Assembly: GCA_017163975.1 (NCBI GenBank)
Contig: JAFFSR010000307.1
Coordinates: 3,950,001-4,014,000 of the forward strand
Direction of reading: 5' to 3'
Length of the DNA stretch: 64,000 nt
Origin: Anastatus disparis
Taxonomy: Eukaryota > Arthropoda > Insecta > Hymenoptera > Eupelmidae
A program made the translations under genes and the position numbers. This document shows, piece by piece, positions 11,483-24,204 of the stretch; position 1 is the first letter of the stretch, and every line of letters starts with the position of its first letter. The notes under the pieces are model-generated. The model did not search any database, was not told the DNA's origin, and saw only the letters and a program-made list of their open reading frames with translations.

Positions 11483-13869
11483 ATATTATACAATTATAAA
11501 AATATGTAAAATTTTAAAGACATAATACAACATATATTACGTAAAAATGAAGATATTGATTCACTTAATTTATTCAACCATTTCTTTAATAACAAAACCC
11601 ATTTCCTCAATAAATCATATTTATTTAAGCATTTTAAAACATATTTCTCTATTCAGTATAAAGATTATATATATTTAGATTTCTACTTGAATGACTTATT
11701 TTAAATTAATAACCTTAAACTTATTTCATTATTTATATTTTTGTATGTAAAAATATTTTTATATTTCTTTCTCGTAAAATCATATTTAGTATCTGTTATA
11801 ATCAGTCATAAAATAAAATTAGCTGTATACAAATTCCTTCTATATTAGTATAAATGCGTTCAACCTAACAATTCGAAATTTTTTCATTACCAAACAAGTA
11901 TTTTAAAAACAACATTCAAATATCTAACACCCTTATAAACCATCAACAGACGCTTTTGTTTTGTTCAAGAATTTTCTTGGAACTCCGTTCTATATACTCA
12001 TAAAATCAGGCGTCAGTGATTTTTCCCTCTATACCTTTTTAACGCTTACCTGACCTACACCTTGCATCTCCAAAATTTTTCTTGCGGCGTCCCCTTCACT
12101 TCGGCCTATCTCGTTTTTCCCCGTATACGCTCGAGCTTAGGCGCCAACAATCTTTTCCCTATATTCCCCCATATACTACTACTTTCAGGTGAAATCTGAA
12201 TCTCGAACGATGTTAGCCACTTGATCAGAAGTATAACTCGAGCGCGAATCTGAGATAAAAATTGGGGGTAATCGATTAAAAAAAGAAGTTGATCTTTAAA
12301 CGATTTTGAAATTAATCTCTAAGATTAATATGCCACTAGGCATTGGAAAGCTTGATTTAATTTTTTATAAATTTCGGGTACTTTAAAAATTTTTTTTTAT
12401 TCAAAAGAAAAATGGGCAGGAGGGGAAACTTTCAAAACGAATGCTCTATATGTATATATATACACATATGAAATCATAATTTCATGTCTAAATATTTTAA
12501 TTTGGTAAACTTGTATACTTAAGTGATTCTCACGCTTGGTTCGTTTACATTTAAGGAATATGGATTTTATTGCTATTCTATTTAATTTCTTGAGATTTAT
12601 CAATTGTTGGATTTTAATTTGAATATTAAATATTTCAAATTCAAGTTTTTCTTTACATTTAACTATTGGGTGTTTATGAAATAATTTTATTTTCGTACTT
12701 TTATCTAACATTCTCTTCAATTTATTCAAATGTGAATGTTTTCTATGATTCATTTCATTAAAAAAACAAAATAACACAAAAACAATGAAAAATGTATCTA
12801 TACGCGGTGTTTACCATATATGTATTATATGAAGTATATACTGCATCCCAAATTAGATTTATTTGAGATTATTAAATTCTCAGTTAAGTTTTTTTACATT
12901 CAAAGTATGTGGGTTTTATTGCTCTCTGCTGTCAATTTATTTTGTTTGATTTTATTTCATCTATTAACGGCATGTCGGAGCTGCAGCAATCGAGTTTTAC
13001 TTTTTTTATTTTATCAATATCTTTCTAAATTCTTAAATTAAACAAATATAATGACTTGTCCGCACTAAAGTTATATTAGTACAATAATTTTTGTTAAAAT
13101 AAAAAATCATTTGGACTTGTTATTTTTTTATGAGCTTGGATTGGAAATTAGATATCAAACTCGACAAACCTAACCTTAAAATACGATATATTGAAAGTTT
13201 TTATTATAACTTTGTATGTATAATATTTTGGTGGTTTTCTTGAGCTGTCCGCACTAGAGTTTAATCTTACAAATTTTTTCTTTATAGCAAAAAAACTCAA
13301 TTAAACGCATCGTTTATTCATAAGTTAAGATTGGAAATATTATTAGAAGGCGGACAGCTTTGTTAGGCTCTTAATATCTTATTTTAAATTCTAGATAGTA
13401 ATATTTATTAATAAATTCATTCAAATGTGAATGTTTTTTCTTTTTGTTTCATTGAAAAAATTTTTATTAAAAATAAATTTTATACAATAGATTATCAATG
13501 TATGTGTGTTTGAATGTGTTATTTTAAAGCAAGTCTCTTCTGATTTTTGTTATTTCATGTTTTATGTTTTGTCGTTTTAAGTTTTGAATTATGTTTTTGT
13601 TAATGTTAATTCTACATTATTGCTGTAACGCTATTTTTCTCAATTTACGTTAGTTTTCGAGGTTTGTAAGCAAAATTCTACGATTTACATTAGACTTATG
13701 ATTCTGTACATTTTATCATTATATATTTGTGCTAATGGAAAGTTCACTATAAGTGTTTTTTCTATCTCTACTTCTTTATTTTATTTTCGTATTCTAATTA
13801 TATAGTTTGGTGCAATAAGGTATGAAAAGTTTACTTTAAGTGTTTTCTTCTATTAAGGTATCAAGACTG
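11483..13869. other. AT-rich spacer with short duplicated pieces
   Basis: No gene supported. A piece near 12720-12775 (TCAAATGTGAATGTTTT) recurs near 13418-13460. TTGTCCGCACTA-type pieces recur near 13060, 13250 and 13350. These look like remnants of a degraded foldback element. Confidence 0.45.
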
Positions 13870-14176
13870 ACTAGGAGAGTGTCACATCTCCGCATCACGA
13901 ATTTTGCTCAAACTTTAGGTTAAGTTTTCAGATGACCAAATATGGAAAAAGTTAAAGTTATAGTCACAAACGCTCAATATTTCTCTAGAAACAGGTAATT
14001 GAAAAAAAATCACTAAAAAGTTACTACATTTTTAAACACTTATAGCTCTTAAGCATCGATAGCTAGAAGTTTATATACAATCTTTTTATACTCTTTTTAA
14101 ATTAAAGCTGAGCTCAAATCCTTTCGAAATAGTAGTTGTAGCATATCAAAATATTATTTTTTCCTAAAGATATAGC
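13870..14176 (+). mobile_element. Left arm of a palindromic element
   Basis: Starts ACTAGGAGAGTGTCACATCT and runs to the hAT insertion point. It matches, inverted, 27055-27375 over its length. The two arms are separated only by later insertions. Confidence 0.82.
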
Positions 14177-14730
14177 CAGTGCCGTCTTATAACGCTATGG
14201 GGCCCTAGACATAACAGTGATGGGAGCCCATGTAAGGGCCTTGAAAGTGGGATTTTTATTTGATTTCTGATTTTCTTAAAGAAGTCCTAGGCTCGACTAA
14301 GAAGCCTATGTTTTTACATTTTTTATTATTCCTCTCAAAGTTGATTTCTTTGTCTTTGGTTTTGGTTTTTTGTCTGTCGAAAATACAAATCAACCACAAT
14401 ATCATGAAATTCTTTTTGAAAGTTATTTTTTTAAAAATTGATTTCATATGACTGGTGGAATCTTAAATAATTTAAAATAACAAAGGAAATATCAAATTTA
14501 TATATTACGTATTAAACATAAAATAAATTTATTTTTATTTTCATGTTTATTTCATTAAAATTTAATGTTTTAATGGTTCGTAACTTACATTATTTTGTTG
14601 AATTTATTTATATTCAAAAATGAGACTATATTTAAAATAAAAATACACGATCTTTGAATTCAAATGCATGCACTCCCATGCGCACACTTGGAATAATGGA
14701 ATAATGAAATATTTTACAAATGCATATAAT

Positions 14731-15063
14731 TGTTACGTGGGATTTTTGATACGCACTCCAATGGGGAGTGTGAGGATGCAAAATAATTACAAGAGAATTA
14801 ATATAAGTTAACTGGTATTTATTATAACCCAAAAATACAGTGAGAGAGAGATTAGTTACTACTGTACTCTAGCGCGTCCGGCGATGGTCTCACGCTCGTC
14901 GTCGTCTAAAACGACGATGTAAGTTGCCCGCGACGAAGTGCCGAATCAGCACTTCGCGCATCGTGCGACTCTTGGTCCGGAAACTCGGAGTCGCATTTCT
15001 CTGAGTTTCTACCTTATTTTATGTTTTATATTATAATATACGTACAATATAATGTACGTAGCA
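14731..15063 (-). repeat. 3' LTR of the Gypsy element
   Basis: 333 bp, differs from 25169-25501 at two positions near 14760-14768. Immediately inside it (15079-15097) is a GC-rich hairpin GGCTTCGGCCCCCGAAGCC. Confidence 0.95.
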
Positions 15064-17525
15064 CGTCCGAGGCCGCGAGGCTTCGGCCCCCGAAGCCAAG
15101 AACGTACACATGAATACAAAAATTAAAAAAATTATTAAAATTAAGTCCCTAAAGTGTAATTGGTACTTTTTATGTACCTACACGAGCCGATGCCCGTCCT
15201 ATTTTACAAAAATTTCTAGCTTTTTCTATTTGTTTGTGTTAGTGTTTTTGTTGTTTGCGTTCTAATTTATTCTGTTTTATTTTTAAATACTTTTTCATTT
15301 AAGAGCAGGCCGGATTCGCTGTCCTTGTCTAATTGGCATTTTTGTTATTTACTCAAGTATTAATCGGTGTATCTGCAAATTGAAGGTTAAGCGCAATAGA
15401 TATTATTATTACAAATATTTATGCACAAGAAAAAAAAAAATCTATCGCTTTGTTTTTGAGAAAAGTAAGGAACGCGAAAATATTATAAACATAATCTTTT
15501 ACTTCGGCTTTCCTTACTTTTCTCAAAAACAAATCGGTAGATTTTCGTTTTCTTGTGCATAGATGTTCATAATAATAATATCTATTGCGCTCGACCTTTA
15601 ATTTGAAGATACATCGATTAAAACTTGAGAAAATAACAAACAACTCAATTGTTACTCGGTCGGTATCAGGTTCTACTCCGGCCTGCCGTTAAACTACGAA
15701 TTTATGGTCTCTCTCTTTTTTCAAAAGATATATGACATTTATAATAAAATATTTTACAAAATTGTACAAAAATTAAAATGAATTTTAAATTATTAAATAA
15801 TATAGCTTTAAATACAAAATTCATTATCTTTTTTTCTAATGTTAAGAGATGTTTCTTCTGAAGATACACGTGCGCATCATGTTGCACTCTTGATAAGATA
15901 AGAAGCCTTTCACATCACGAAATGCATTCTTTCTCGGATGATATTTAATTTTATTCCAAAGTGATTTAAAGAACCTTCTACTTGTTTTTGTGTGGGTTTG
16001 AAGCAGGATTCGAACGTGGATTCGAACTCCTTTTTTTTGTCGAACTTTTATAATAAAATTTGTACATGATTTTTCAATAATTGTATGATTTATCTGAAAT
16101 AAAAACTAACTTATTAGTAGACAAGGGTCCCCCCCTCTATTTCTAACTGGTTTACCGTCATTTATCTATTTATTTTTTTGATTCCTCCTTCCTTATAAAA
16201 TACTTCTTTTTTTTTTTTATTAAATTGATCACTGATTAATACTCTATTATGTATCCTCAAAGTTGCGTCTTACAAAAAAATTTATTTATTAACTCTATGT
16301 GTTCTCTTTGACGCTTTTGTTTATCTTTTTTGTGTTAACATTATCGTTTAAGAAGCGTTGCATCAACTAGAATATGGCCACGGTTTCGACCACGATTGGC
16401 TTGATAATTGCCTTTTTTCTAAAATTTTACTTGCTTCCAGTATTTTCTATGTATTATTATTTTAATTTTATAAGCAATATTATTCAACTCAAAAAAACTC
16501 ATTGGATTTTTATTTTACTTCTTTTTTGAATAACTTTATAAAGGATACTTGCGTTTGATTCCCATGGGTTTTTGGGATATGTTCGGTTGTTAAGGTGATA
16601 TATTTTTTTTCAGATCTTAGTCCTTTAGCTGAGTTCTTAATAATTTATAATTATTATTAATATTCAACTTCTTTTATCACGAAGTTGATAACACATGCAT
16701 ATAATGGTTCACTGTATTTAATAGTCTTTTTTTTGCTTTTTTTTTTTTTTTTAACTTTTATTTCCAATTTTTTTGCATGTTTTATTGATTAAACTATGCA
16801 TGTCATGTTGCTTTATTTACAACATAGAGAAGATTTACTTCTCGTTATAATTTTTATTTACATTTTATTTATTCTTTTTCTTTGAACTCATGCATGTTAT
16901 TACCTTATTTTTTTTATTCATTGGACTTTTATTTTCCGTAAGGAGTAAGGGGTAAAAGGATACTCATAGGGAATCTTAGGTGAGATCCTGCATTTCTTTT
17001 ATAGTTGTTATTATTATTTGAGTTGCCTAACTTTTGCTAATTTTACAATTTTATTGATAATAAAAATATTTTAATTACAATTATCCTCAAAAACAATTAG
17101 CTAATTTATTATTTTTATTTATTAGTAAGAAACGTTTCTTTTCTCTTGCGGCCAATTCTTTTGACGCTTTGTTGTACAACTGAATCTTATCTACTAATTA
17201 TTTTTCTTATTTATTTTTTGCTTTTATTCAAAAGATATTTGATTCTTTTTTTTTTCACTAATACAATATTTTCTTGAAACGTCACGCCTTTAAGGATATC
17301 TTATTATTCTCATTTCTTAATTTCAACCATTATTGTTAATTTTCATTTTTTTAATATATTTTCTATTTCTCTTCTGTAAAAATAAGCAGTGATCATATGC
17401 CGTTCCTCGTCCGAAGGCCGCGGAAAAAGAAAAAAAAAATAAAGCTTTTTGCTATATCTTAATAATTTTAATTGTATTCCTTCAAAAGGAAAGAGGTTTT
17501 ATGTTATACTAGTTACTCGTTGGTT
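15064..17525 (-). other. 3' non-coding region of the Gypsy element
   Basis: AT-rich, no ORF I can support. It contains the MITE at 15299-15692. An envelope gene may once have been here, but nothing recognisable remains. Confidence 0.6.
15299..15692 (-). mobile_element. TTAA-flanked foldback MITE, family A, inverted copy
   Basis: TTAA borders, termini GAGCAGGCCGGA and TCCGGCCTGCCG. It matches 8866-9258 in reverse orientation through the whole hairpin. It is inserted in the Gypsy element, so it moved after, or travelled with, that insertion. Confidence 0.9.
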
Positions 17526-17960
17526 TTATCTGTTTGATTCTATTCGCGTTTTTAGCATTATATTATGTTTCGCGTGGTTTATTTTTTCGATTTTAAAAGG
17601 CCCGCCGTATTGAACATTGTATTTCTCTTTTCGCTCTTGCTTTAATAAATATACGTTTTCTCCTTTACGAAAATTTTTGGTATTTAATTTAACATAATTC
17701 TGCAATGGTTCCGAGTTATCTAGTAGCTTCCAAGGTGGTTTCTCGCGCGGCGGCCTTGCATTCTTTACAAGGCAACGCTCGAGCGCATCACTTATCTTAT
17801 GTGATTGACTCTTTTCTCCTTGCATCAGTACGTCTGTCGTAGGTGTAATAGGAGTACCTGGCTCTTTGATATTATTATCGCGTTGTTCGTTGTCGTTTTC
17901 GCTTGAAGCTGTACCTCCTTCGTTTTCTTTATTATTCTGATGTCTTTTGATTATATTATT
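17526..17960 (-). pseudogene. Integrase C-terminal-tail-like fragment
   Basis: An open stretch overlapping the OTU frame end but in another frame. It contains PPWKLLDNSEP, then FRKGENVYLLKQ and YGGPFKIEKI. The last parts resemble the small beta-barrel (GPY/F-type) tail of Gypsy integrases. The zinc-binding and DDE core that should precede it are absent. Most likely a deletion removed the core. A chance resemblance cannot be excluded. Confidence 0.45.
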
Positions 17961-19018
17961 TTTTCTTGTATAAAGTACGGCGTAAAATGCCTTCCTTTTA
18001 AATGTAGATGAATAAAATTATTTGAACTATTTGCCTTGAAATGGCAACATAGTGTTTCATCATAATCTGTTATAAAATGCACGCATATGTTTTGATTGAA
18101 TTCACAAGAAAATATAAATATGCAATCTACATCTGCGTGTCTTGTGCGTGACGTTAAGATAGCTTCTGCCGTTTGTGGATCTCCGCATGCACCTAATGAT
18201 ATTGCGTCTAATAATATGTCTCTTAATTCATTCGCGGACATTCCTAAATTACATACTTTTATTGCTGAATGAAAAAAACAATTACCGTCTTTCGGTATAT
18301 TGTCATCCCTTGCCAAATCTAACCAGTGTTGTGCACATTCATCACTTGCATCATATACCTCAAATACACCTGCACCATCATTAAAAAAATTAATTAAACT
18401 TATTGGTCCATTTTCGTCATCGTTTTGTACTTTTTCTATTATATACATATGCTCATTTTCTTCGTCAGTTTTTTCTTCTTCTTCAAGGTCTTGCGACTCA
18501 GTCTCATCTAAATCATTTTTATCTAGCTCTACGTCACTCTCATTCTCTTCCTGCTCCATGCTTTCGTCTTGCGGCTCAGATTCACTGACGTCATGCTTAT
18601 CTCTCTCGCTTTCACTCTCACTTATAATTTCTTTTTCTTGATTTTTATTTGTATCTTGTACCTCAAACTCGTCCTCGAAATATGAGCCTTTGTCTGTTTC
18701 ACTGTCAATAATTTCGACTTCAGAACTTATTCTTAATGATTTTTTCTCTTTATCTTTTTTTAAGCTTATGTTTGGTACTAATTTGTAGTATTCTCTTGGC
18801 ATTTGAGGTCGAACTTTTTCTTGCTCATTAAAATCTGTTTGATTTATTATTTCTTGGGGTATGTCGCCTCTTAGTGCTTCTGCTACTTCTCCTGGTGTTT
18901 CTTCCCATATATTTATTTGTACACCTTCTCTACCATTTATCTCTCGTTCTTGCACATCAACTAAAAATCGAGCACGCATTTTTGTTATTATTTCTGGAAT
19001 CATATTTAATATACTTCC
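17951..19018 (-). CDS. OTU-like cysteine protease domain at the end of Gypsy Pol
   Basis: Same frame as RT, separated from it by TAA (19100) and TGA (19019-19021). Counting from the ATG at 19003, residues 100-190 are strongly acidic (Ser/Glu/Asp). Residues about 225-345 form a compact OTU-like domain: DGNCFFHSA at 239-247 with Cys242 as nucleophile, and GRHFTPYF with His339 as the expected general base. OTU proteases cleave ubiquitin or ubiquitin-like links, and some viruses and retroelements carry them. Here it sits where integrase would be expected. It could process the polyprotein or counter ubiquitination; both are inference. Both core motifs are intact. Confidence 0.75.
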   Translation of the reverse strand, partial: GSILNMIPEIITKMRARFLVDVQEREINGREGVQINIWEETPGEVAEALRGDIPQEIINQTDFNEQEKVRPQMPREYYKLVPNISLKKDKEKKSLRISSEVEIIDSETDKGSYFEDEFEVQDTNKNQEKEIISESESERDKHDVSESEPQDESMEQEENESDVELDKNDLDETESQDLEEEEKTDEENEHMYIIEKVQNDDENGPISLINFFNDGAGVFEVYDASDECAQHWLDLARDDNIPKDGNCFFHSAIKVCNLGMSANELRDILLDAISLGACGDPQTAEAILTSRTRHADVDCIFIFSCEFNQNICVHFITDYDETLCCHFKANSSNNFIHLHLKGRHFTPYFIQEKII

Positions 19019-19102
19019 TCAGCTACTTTCTTTACTTTGTGAAGTGTGCTGTGAATCATCCTGTGTCTCCTTTTCTTTTTCTATTTGGGTGCCGTTGTGT
19101 TA

Positions 19103-21157
19103 AGATGCTTTCGATTTTACATTTATTGTCTCTAATGGCGATTCTACGTCACAGCTGTTTCTATTATTTTTCAATATACTTTTATTTTTTGATATTTCGC
19201 TCGCTGGCTCATACGTGTTCTTTTCTTTTCTTAATGACACTGCATGTGGCTTATCTACTGGTGTACTCGCTGCAAGAATTCCTTCTCGCATGTTTGTGCT
19301 TTTTCGCATATATGCGAGCTTACCGTCGTCTTGTGCTTGACTTATTATATTTTCAGCTTGAATTAATTTTTTTTTTCTATCTGCTTGACTTTTACGTGTT
19401 TTTAACGCTTTCTTATTTCGCCTTTTCCTTTTGTACGCCAATCTTTTCCAAGGGTCTTTCTTTCTTTTTGCATAATTCCAATTTTCTTCAGATCCGGTTA
19501 TACTATTGATTTCTGACTCGTCACTTGTTTCTTTAATAAAGATTTTCTTTTTAGGATTATCAGAATTTTCTGAACTTAAATCTTCTTCTTTAATTTTATT
19601 CGCATTTTTATTTATTGCGCGTGTAATAAAAATTCTTGCTGGTGGACCGCATTCGTTCGCGTTTGGTTTCTGATTTTCTTGCTTATCTGCTAGTTGATGC
19701 ATTTCTGCACGTGGTAATTCAGAATTTTCTTCGCCGTCTGCAATTACTGGATTTCTAGAGAGTGCGTCGGCTGCATTATTTTTCCTTTCTGGTCTATACA
19801 CTACGTCAAACGTATATCCTCGTAAAGCTGCTTTTAGTCTATTAAATCTTAAATCGGGCTTTGTGCTCGTATGGAAATGCTTTAACGGTTTATGATCTGT
19901 AACTACTGTGAATTTTGTACCGTATAAATAAGGTCTAAACTGTTCCTTTCCGAAAACTACTGCCAACAATTCTTTGTCATATACAGTATATCTAAGTTCG
20001 CTTCCTTTTAAACATCGTGAGGCATATACACAAGGTCGATCTTCGCCGATTTTTCCTTGGCTTAATATTGCGCCTATTGCATAATCAGATGCATCTGTTG
20101 TTACTATAAATGGCTCGCTTAAGTTAGGCGCGGTCAACACAGGCTCCTCGCATAGCTTCTCATGTAACGTGTCAAATGCTATTTGATGTTCTTCTAACCA
20201 CAGAAATTTCTCTTTCTTTGAACTTAATTTATGTAACGGTCTTGCTATGCTTGCAAAATCTTTTATGAATCGACGATAATAACCAACAAAGCCTAAAAAT
20301 TGTTTTACTTTCTTTTTATTTGTTGGTATAGGATAATCACGCGCTGCTTCTATCTTTTTAGGGTCCGTTTTAATTTGGCCTTTTCCTACTATATGTGTTA
20401 ATACCTTCGCCTCGCGTCTTAAAAATTGACATTTCTTGGGTTCTATCGTTAGATTAGCTTTCTCAATGCGTTTTAAAAATCTTTTAAAACGAAGAGCGTG
20501 CTGTTCTAAATTTTCGGCGTGTATAATCACTTCATCTAAATAAATCTCAAGTTCTGAACCTTGCAAGCCCTGCAAAGCTAGAGCCATTGCCCTGCTAAAG
20601 GTCATGGGTGCTTCATATAACCCCATAGCCATACGTTTATATTGATAAGTACCTGATGGCCCTGAAAACGCAGTTTTATGTGCGTCTTTTGCATCAATCT
20701 TTACCTGATAATAGCCGTCCTTAAGGTCTACGGTGGTAATATAATTTGCTGACGCTAAATTTTCTAAGATGTCACAAGTTAACGGCAGTGGATAGCAACT
20801 TCCCACAGTGATTTCATTTAGTTGGCGAAAATCTGTCACCAAACGCCAGCGTTTCCTGCCCTGAGGGTCAGGTTTCTTGACTATCCATGCTGGGCTACTA
20901 TAACTCGACATAGATGGTTCTATAATATCTTTTTCCAGTAACATCTCTATTTCTTGCTGCATAATATTTTTTAATGCTATCGGGTAACGGTACGGTTTCA
21001 CACGAACTGCCTCTTCATGTGTCGTTTTTATTCTGTGTGTTAAAATATTTGTTGCTGGCAATAATTTATTATCTAACCCGAAGACAAAGGGATTCTCGGA
21101 TATCAAGCTTCGAACATGCTCTTTTTCTTCTTTATTTAATTCTTCCAAGTCTAACAC
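19103..21157 (-). pseudogene. pol: Gypsy reverse transcriptase and RNase H
   Basis: Follows the protease in the same frame after a TAA (21158-21160). RT motifs counted from 21157: RLVTDFRQLN near 106, VDLKDGYYQV with first catalytic Asp144, a GLYEAPMTFSR motif (usually GLKNAPATFQR), and YLDE at 206-209. The usual YLDD is changed at its last Asp (codon 20531-20533). RNase H keeps Asp355, Glu396, Asp421 and Asp464, followed by ADALSR. The remaining 200 residues are a lysine-rich linker. The stop upstream, the active-site change and the stop downstream make this copy inactive as written. Confidence 0.93.
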
Positions 21158-21160
21158 TTA

Positions 21161-22095
21161 CATTATTTTTTCAACTCTTTCTTTTATTTCACAAGGAGTT
21201 CTATTTGCCATGCATCTGTCTACATATTTTATTTCAGCAACAGCACTTTCTTTCTCTGAATTCTGTTGCGCGTACTCCGACATTGCGCGTCTAATTTTTT
21301 TGCAATCGGAAACTTTGTTTCCTTCGTGGTTGCCGTCCTCACCGGCATAAAAATCGTTATCTTTTCTTATAACTTCGCATGGAAAAATTTCTATTTCTGG
21401 AGTCGGAATTTCAATATTTTTATGATTTGTATTCATACATACTGCGTATGCTCTACCATTCTTATTTTCCGTAATAAAATTTCCAAATAATATCCCTGGC
21501 CCTAGATTTTGAAGTGGCACCCAGCCTACTTCTACATCATTATTTATAACTTTTGCAGCAATAACACGTCTCATTCTTGCGGGAATTTCCACTGTTTCCA
21601 CCCGCTCAAAGGGAATCGATAATTTTACAAAATCAATGCACTTATGTACGGCATTTATATGTCCGTTGTGCTCACTAATAGTTTCCCAGCCTAGTAGCCC
21701 ATCTGTTTTTATAGGAAAGCTATCTGGGACAATATGGACCTCACACTGTAGTCCTTGAAGAGTCATATCTGCTCTTCCTAACGTATACATTTCCCCTGGT
21801 ACGACGCCTGTAATCTCTAAAATATGCTGCCTATCTATACTTGTATTTTCACTTATACATGTGGCCTTTACTACGGAAATATCTGCTCCTGAATCAACAT
21901 AAAATCTTGCACTTTTTTCTTTTAAATTCCGACTTTCCAGTTTGACAATAGGCGGATTACGCCCTGCGCACGCGAGTTTCATATTTATTGTGCGCCTAAT
22001 TTTTACATGCTTATTATTACTGTTATTTAATATATTCTGATCATTATCAATTAATTCCTGCCCGGCGCCTGAGGATTGCAGCGGACATCCTGCGA
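21161..22095 (-). CDS. Gypsy retropepsin region
   Basis: Open from the frameshift site to the TAA at 21158. Aspartic protease signature YVDSGADISVV near residue 28 from the ATG at 21982, with the Asp-Ser-Gly triad intact, and GLLGWETI further on as the flap-distal motif. It works as a dimer and cuts Gag and Pol. It would be reached by -1 shifting from gag, so the ATG need not be used. Confidence 0.88.
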
Positions 22096-24204
22096 GTTTA
22101 AAGGCTCGTTCATTTTATCACTTTGATTATTTTCATTTATCTTTGCGTTTGAATCCCGCTCTCTATCCGGGCCGCGCGTTTGATTCTCGTTCCTGTTATA
22201 TTGATATCTCTCACGACTGTTGTCTCTACTACGACCTCTATTAAAACCTATATCATTTCTATTATCGTTACGTGCATAATTACTATAACGCTGCGGTCCT
22301 TGCGCATTATAATTATATTCATTATTGCGTGAGTCATAGTTTCTGTTCCTATTGAACCCACTGTTACATCTGCTATAATTATTTCTGTAATTACTATCAG
22401 CATTCACATTGTTATAATTATTATTAGAATTATTTCTGCCATAATTATTATCAAAATTTCTATTGTAACTATTACTATCAAAATTTCTATTGTAATTATT
22501 ATCATTGAAATTTTTATTGTAATTATTATCATTAAAATTACTTCTGCTATAATTGCTTCGCGGACCGTTCGTATAATTTTTGTTATCGTTTGACTGTTTT
22601 CTTTTATTATTATTAACATTTTGCGAATTATTTTTATTTTGTGCATGAATAATACCATTTTCGGCATCATTTCTTAGTGTTTGACACTCTGCCGTCGCGT
22701 GCCCCATCTTATCGCAATAAGCGCATTGTATTTTATCATATTTCTTCTTAATGCACGCGCCTTCTTTATGGCCTTCTTCATCACAATAGCTACATTTAAC
22801 TGCACTTGTACCTGTTTCTATTTTTACAGGCGTAGCTTGCATTGCTTTTATTTGTGCTTCATGCACTTTATTTGTATCTGATGCCTGATGTTGATTTTGC
22901 GTTAATTGCATTATATTATTGACATTTGGCTGTGTTAATAATTAGTAGGCTTGCATATTTTGTGCTATAGAACTCATGGATTGCAAGCCGTTTATAAATG
23001 AATTTTGCATCTGTGCGAAAAGTCGCGTCTTTTGCTTATTTTCAAAATCAGCTGCAAGCTGTATAGCCTTTCTTAACGTTTTTCGAGGTTTTTCGCAGCG
23101 CACTTGTACGTCTAAGGGTGAAGTTAGTCCAAACAGATAATATTGTAATGCATCTCTCTCTATTAGCTGCTTTTTTGCTAATCGATCTTGTAAGTTTAAC
23201 ATGGGCACCGTGTCGTAAATCACTAAAAGCCTATTCAATAAAGCTTGCGTCCGCGCGCCGTAATCTGCTGCCGATTCTCCTTGTTGTTGTGTAATTATTT
23301 TTAATTGCGTTGATAATTCTTCCATCACTGTTATATTATTATATTGCGCCTCTAAGTTTTTTATCAGCGCCTCAATAGACTCATATTGCATCAATCGCGC
23401 TGTAAAAATATCTGCCGCTTTTCCCGTAAGCTTCGCTGCTAACTCGTATATAATAAGAATTTGACTACCTGGTCCAAAACTATTTACTATGTTCCTTAAC
23501 ACAGAGCAAAATAGGGGTAATTTATCTACGCTTCCGTCAAAATATGGTATTTGCCTTATTGCTCGATGTAATGATAATTGAGGTATATTCTGAAAGTTTG
23601 CGTTTTGCATATTTAACATAGGATTTATTTGTTGCGTATTTAATGCGTAGTTAGTATTTGTCGGTGAATTTATTGGAAAATTTGGGTTGACTTGCGTTGG
23701 TATCATATTACTCCATGGTTGTGGAATTCGTTGCGGAAAACTCGTGTAATTGTATGGTATCGAAGGATAAACTAGCTGGTTCGGGCCCTGGTTCGCGTAT
23801 GTTAACCACGTTTCGTTGGTTTTTGGGCTTTCCTCTGACTTCGATTTTTGAGTCTCGGTTTCCCTTTTATTCCGTGGGAGCGTGCCGTTACTTACTATGT
23901 TTCTTTCTTTCGTAATATTTAATGATTCTTTGGGTAATTCGAAACCCTGAGACGCGGCTCTTTTGTATTTTTCATTCAATTCTTTTATTTCTTTCTCTGA
24001 CAAATTAACTGTTAAATTTTCATCATATCTCGGAGTGTACATTGGCATATACACCGTGTTCTGTGACATGGTCGGAAATGATATCCTTTCGTTCCCGAAT
24101 TCGGCTAAGATTTCTTCACTACGCGAACCTCTAATGGGAGACAACGAACATCCTCTACGTCTCGCTTTTCCGTCCTTTTTCGAAAATAAATTGATGAGCG
24201 ACAT
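22051..24204 (-). pseudogene. gag: Gypsy Gag with capsid and two zinc knuckles
   Basis: ATG at 24204. The N-terminal 200 residues are Asn/Pro/Tyr-rich. The capsid-like part (from IPYFDGSVDKLPLF) contains the retrotransposon Gag core. One TAA at 22942-22944 interrupts the frame. The same frame then continues 297 codons to TAA 22051. The second part has two CX2CX4HX4C knuckles, CSYCDEEGHKEGAC and CAYCDKMGHATAEC, then an Asn/Tyr/Arg-rich tail with repeats of NNYNRNF type. Gag packages the RNA. The stop would give a capsid lacking the nucleocapsid unless read through. Confidence 0.9.
22096..22102 (-). promoter_or_regulatory. Candidate -1 ribosomal frameshift site TTTAAAC
   Basis: In the gag frame it reads T TTA AAC, the classic slippery arrangement, 45 bases before the gag stop. 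After a -1 slip the frame is open directly into the protease, with no stop between. Confidence 0.75.

Noticed and set aside
12397..12777. 126-codon minus-strand ORF
   Set aside because: Lys/Ile-rich, AT-driven composition, and its 5' part is a duplicated repeat segment also at 13418.
15064..17525. Envelope gene in the Gypsy 3' region
   Set aside because: No ORF with signal peptide, glycosylation pattern or membrane anchor could be found.
18175..19509. Plus-strand ORFs opposite Gypsy pol
   Set aside because: Shadows of the minus-strand reading frame, with composition expected of its complement.
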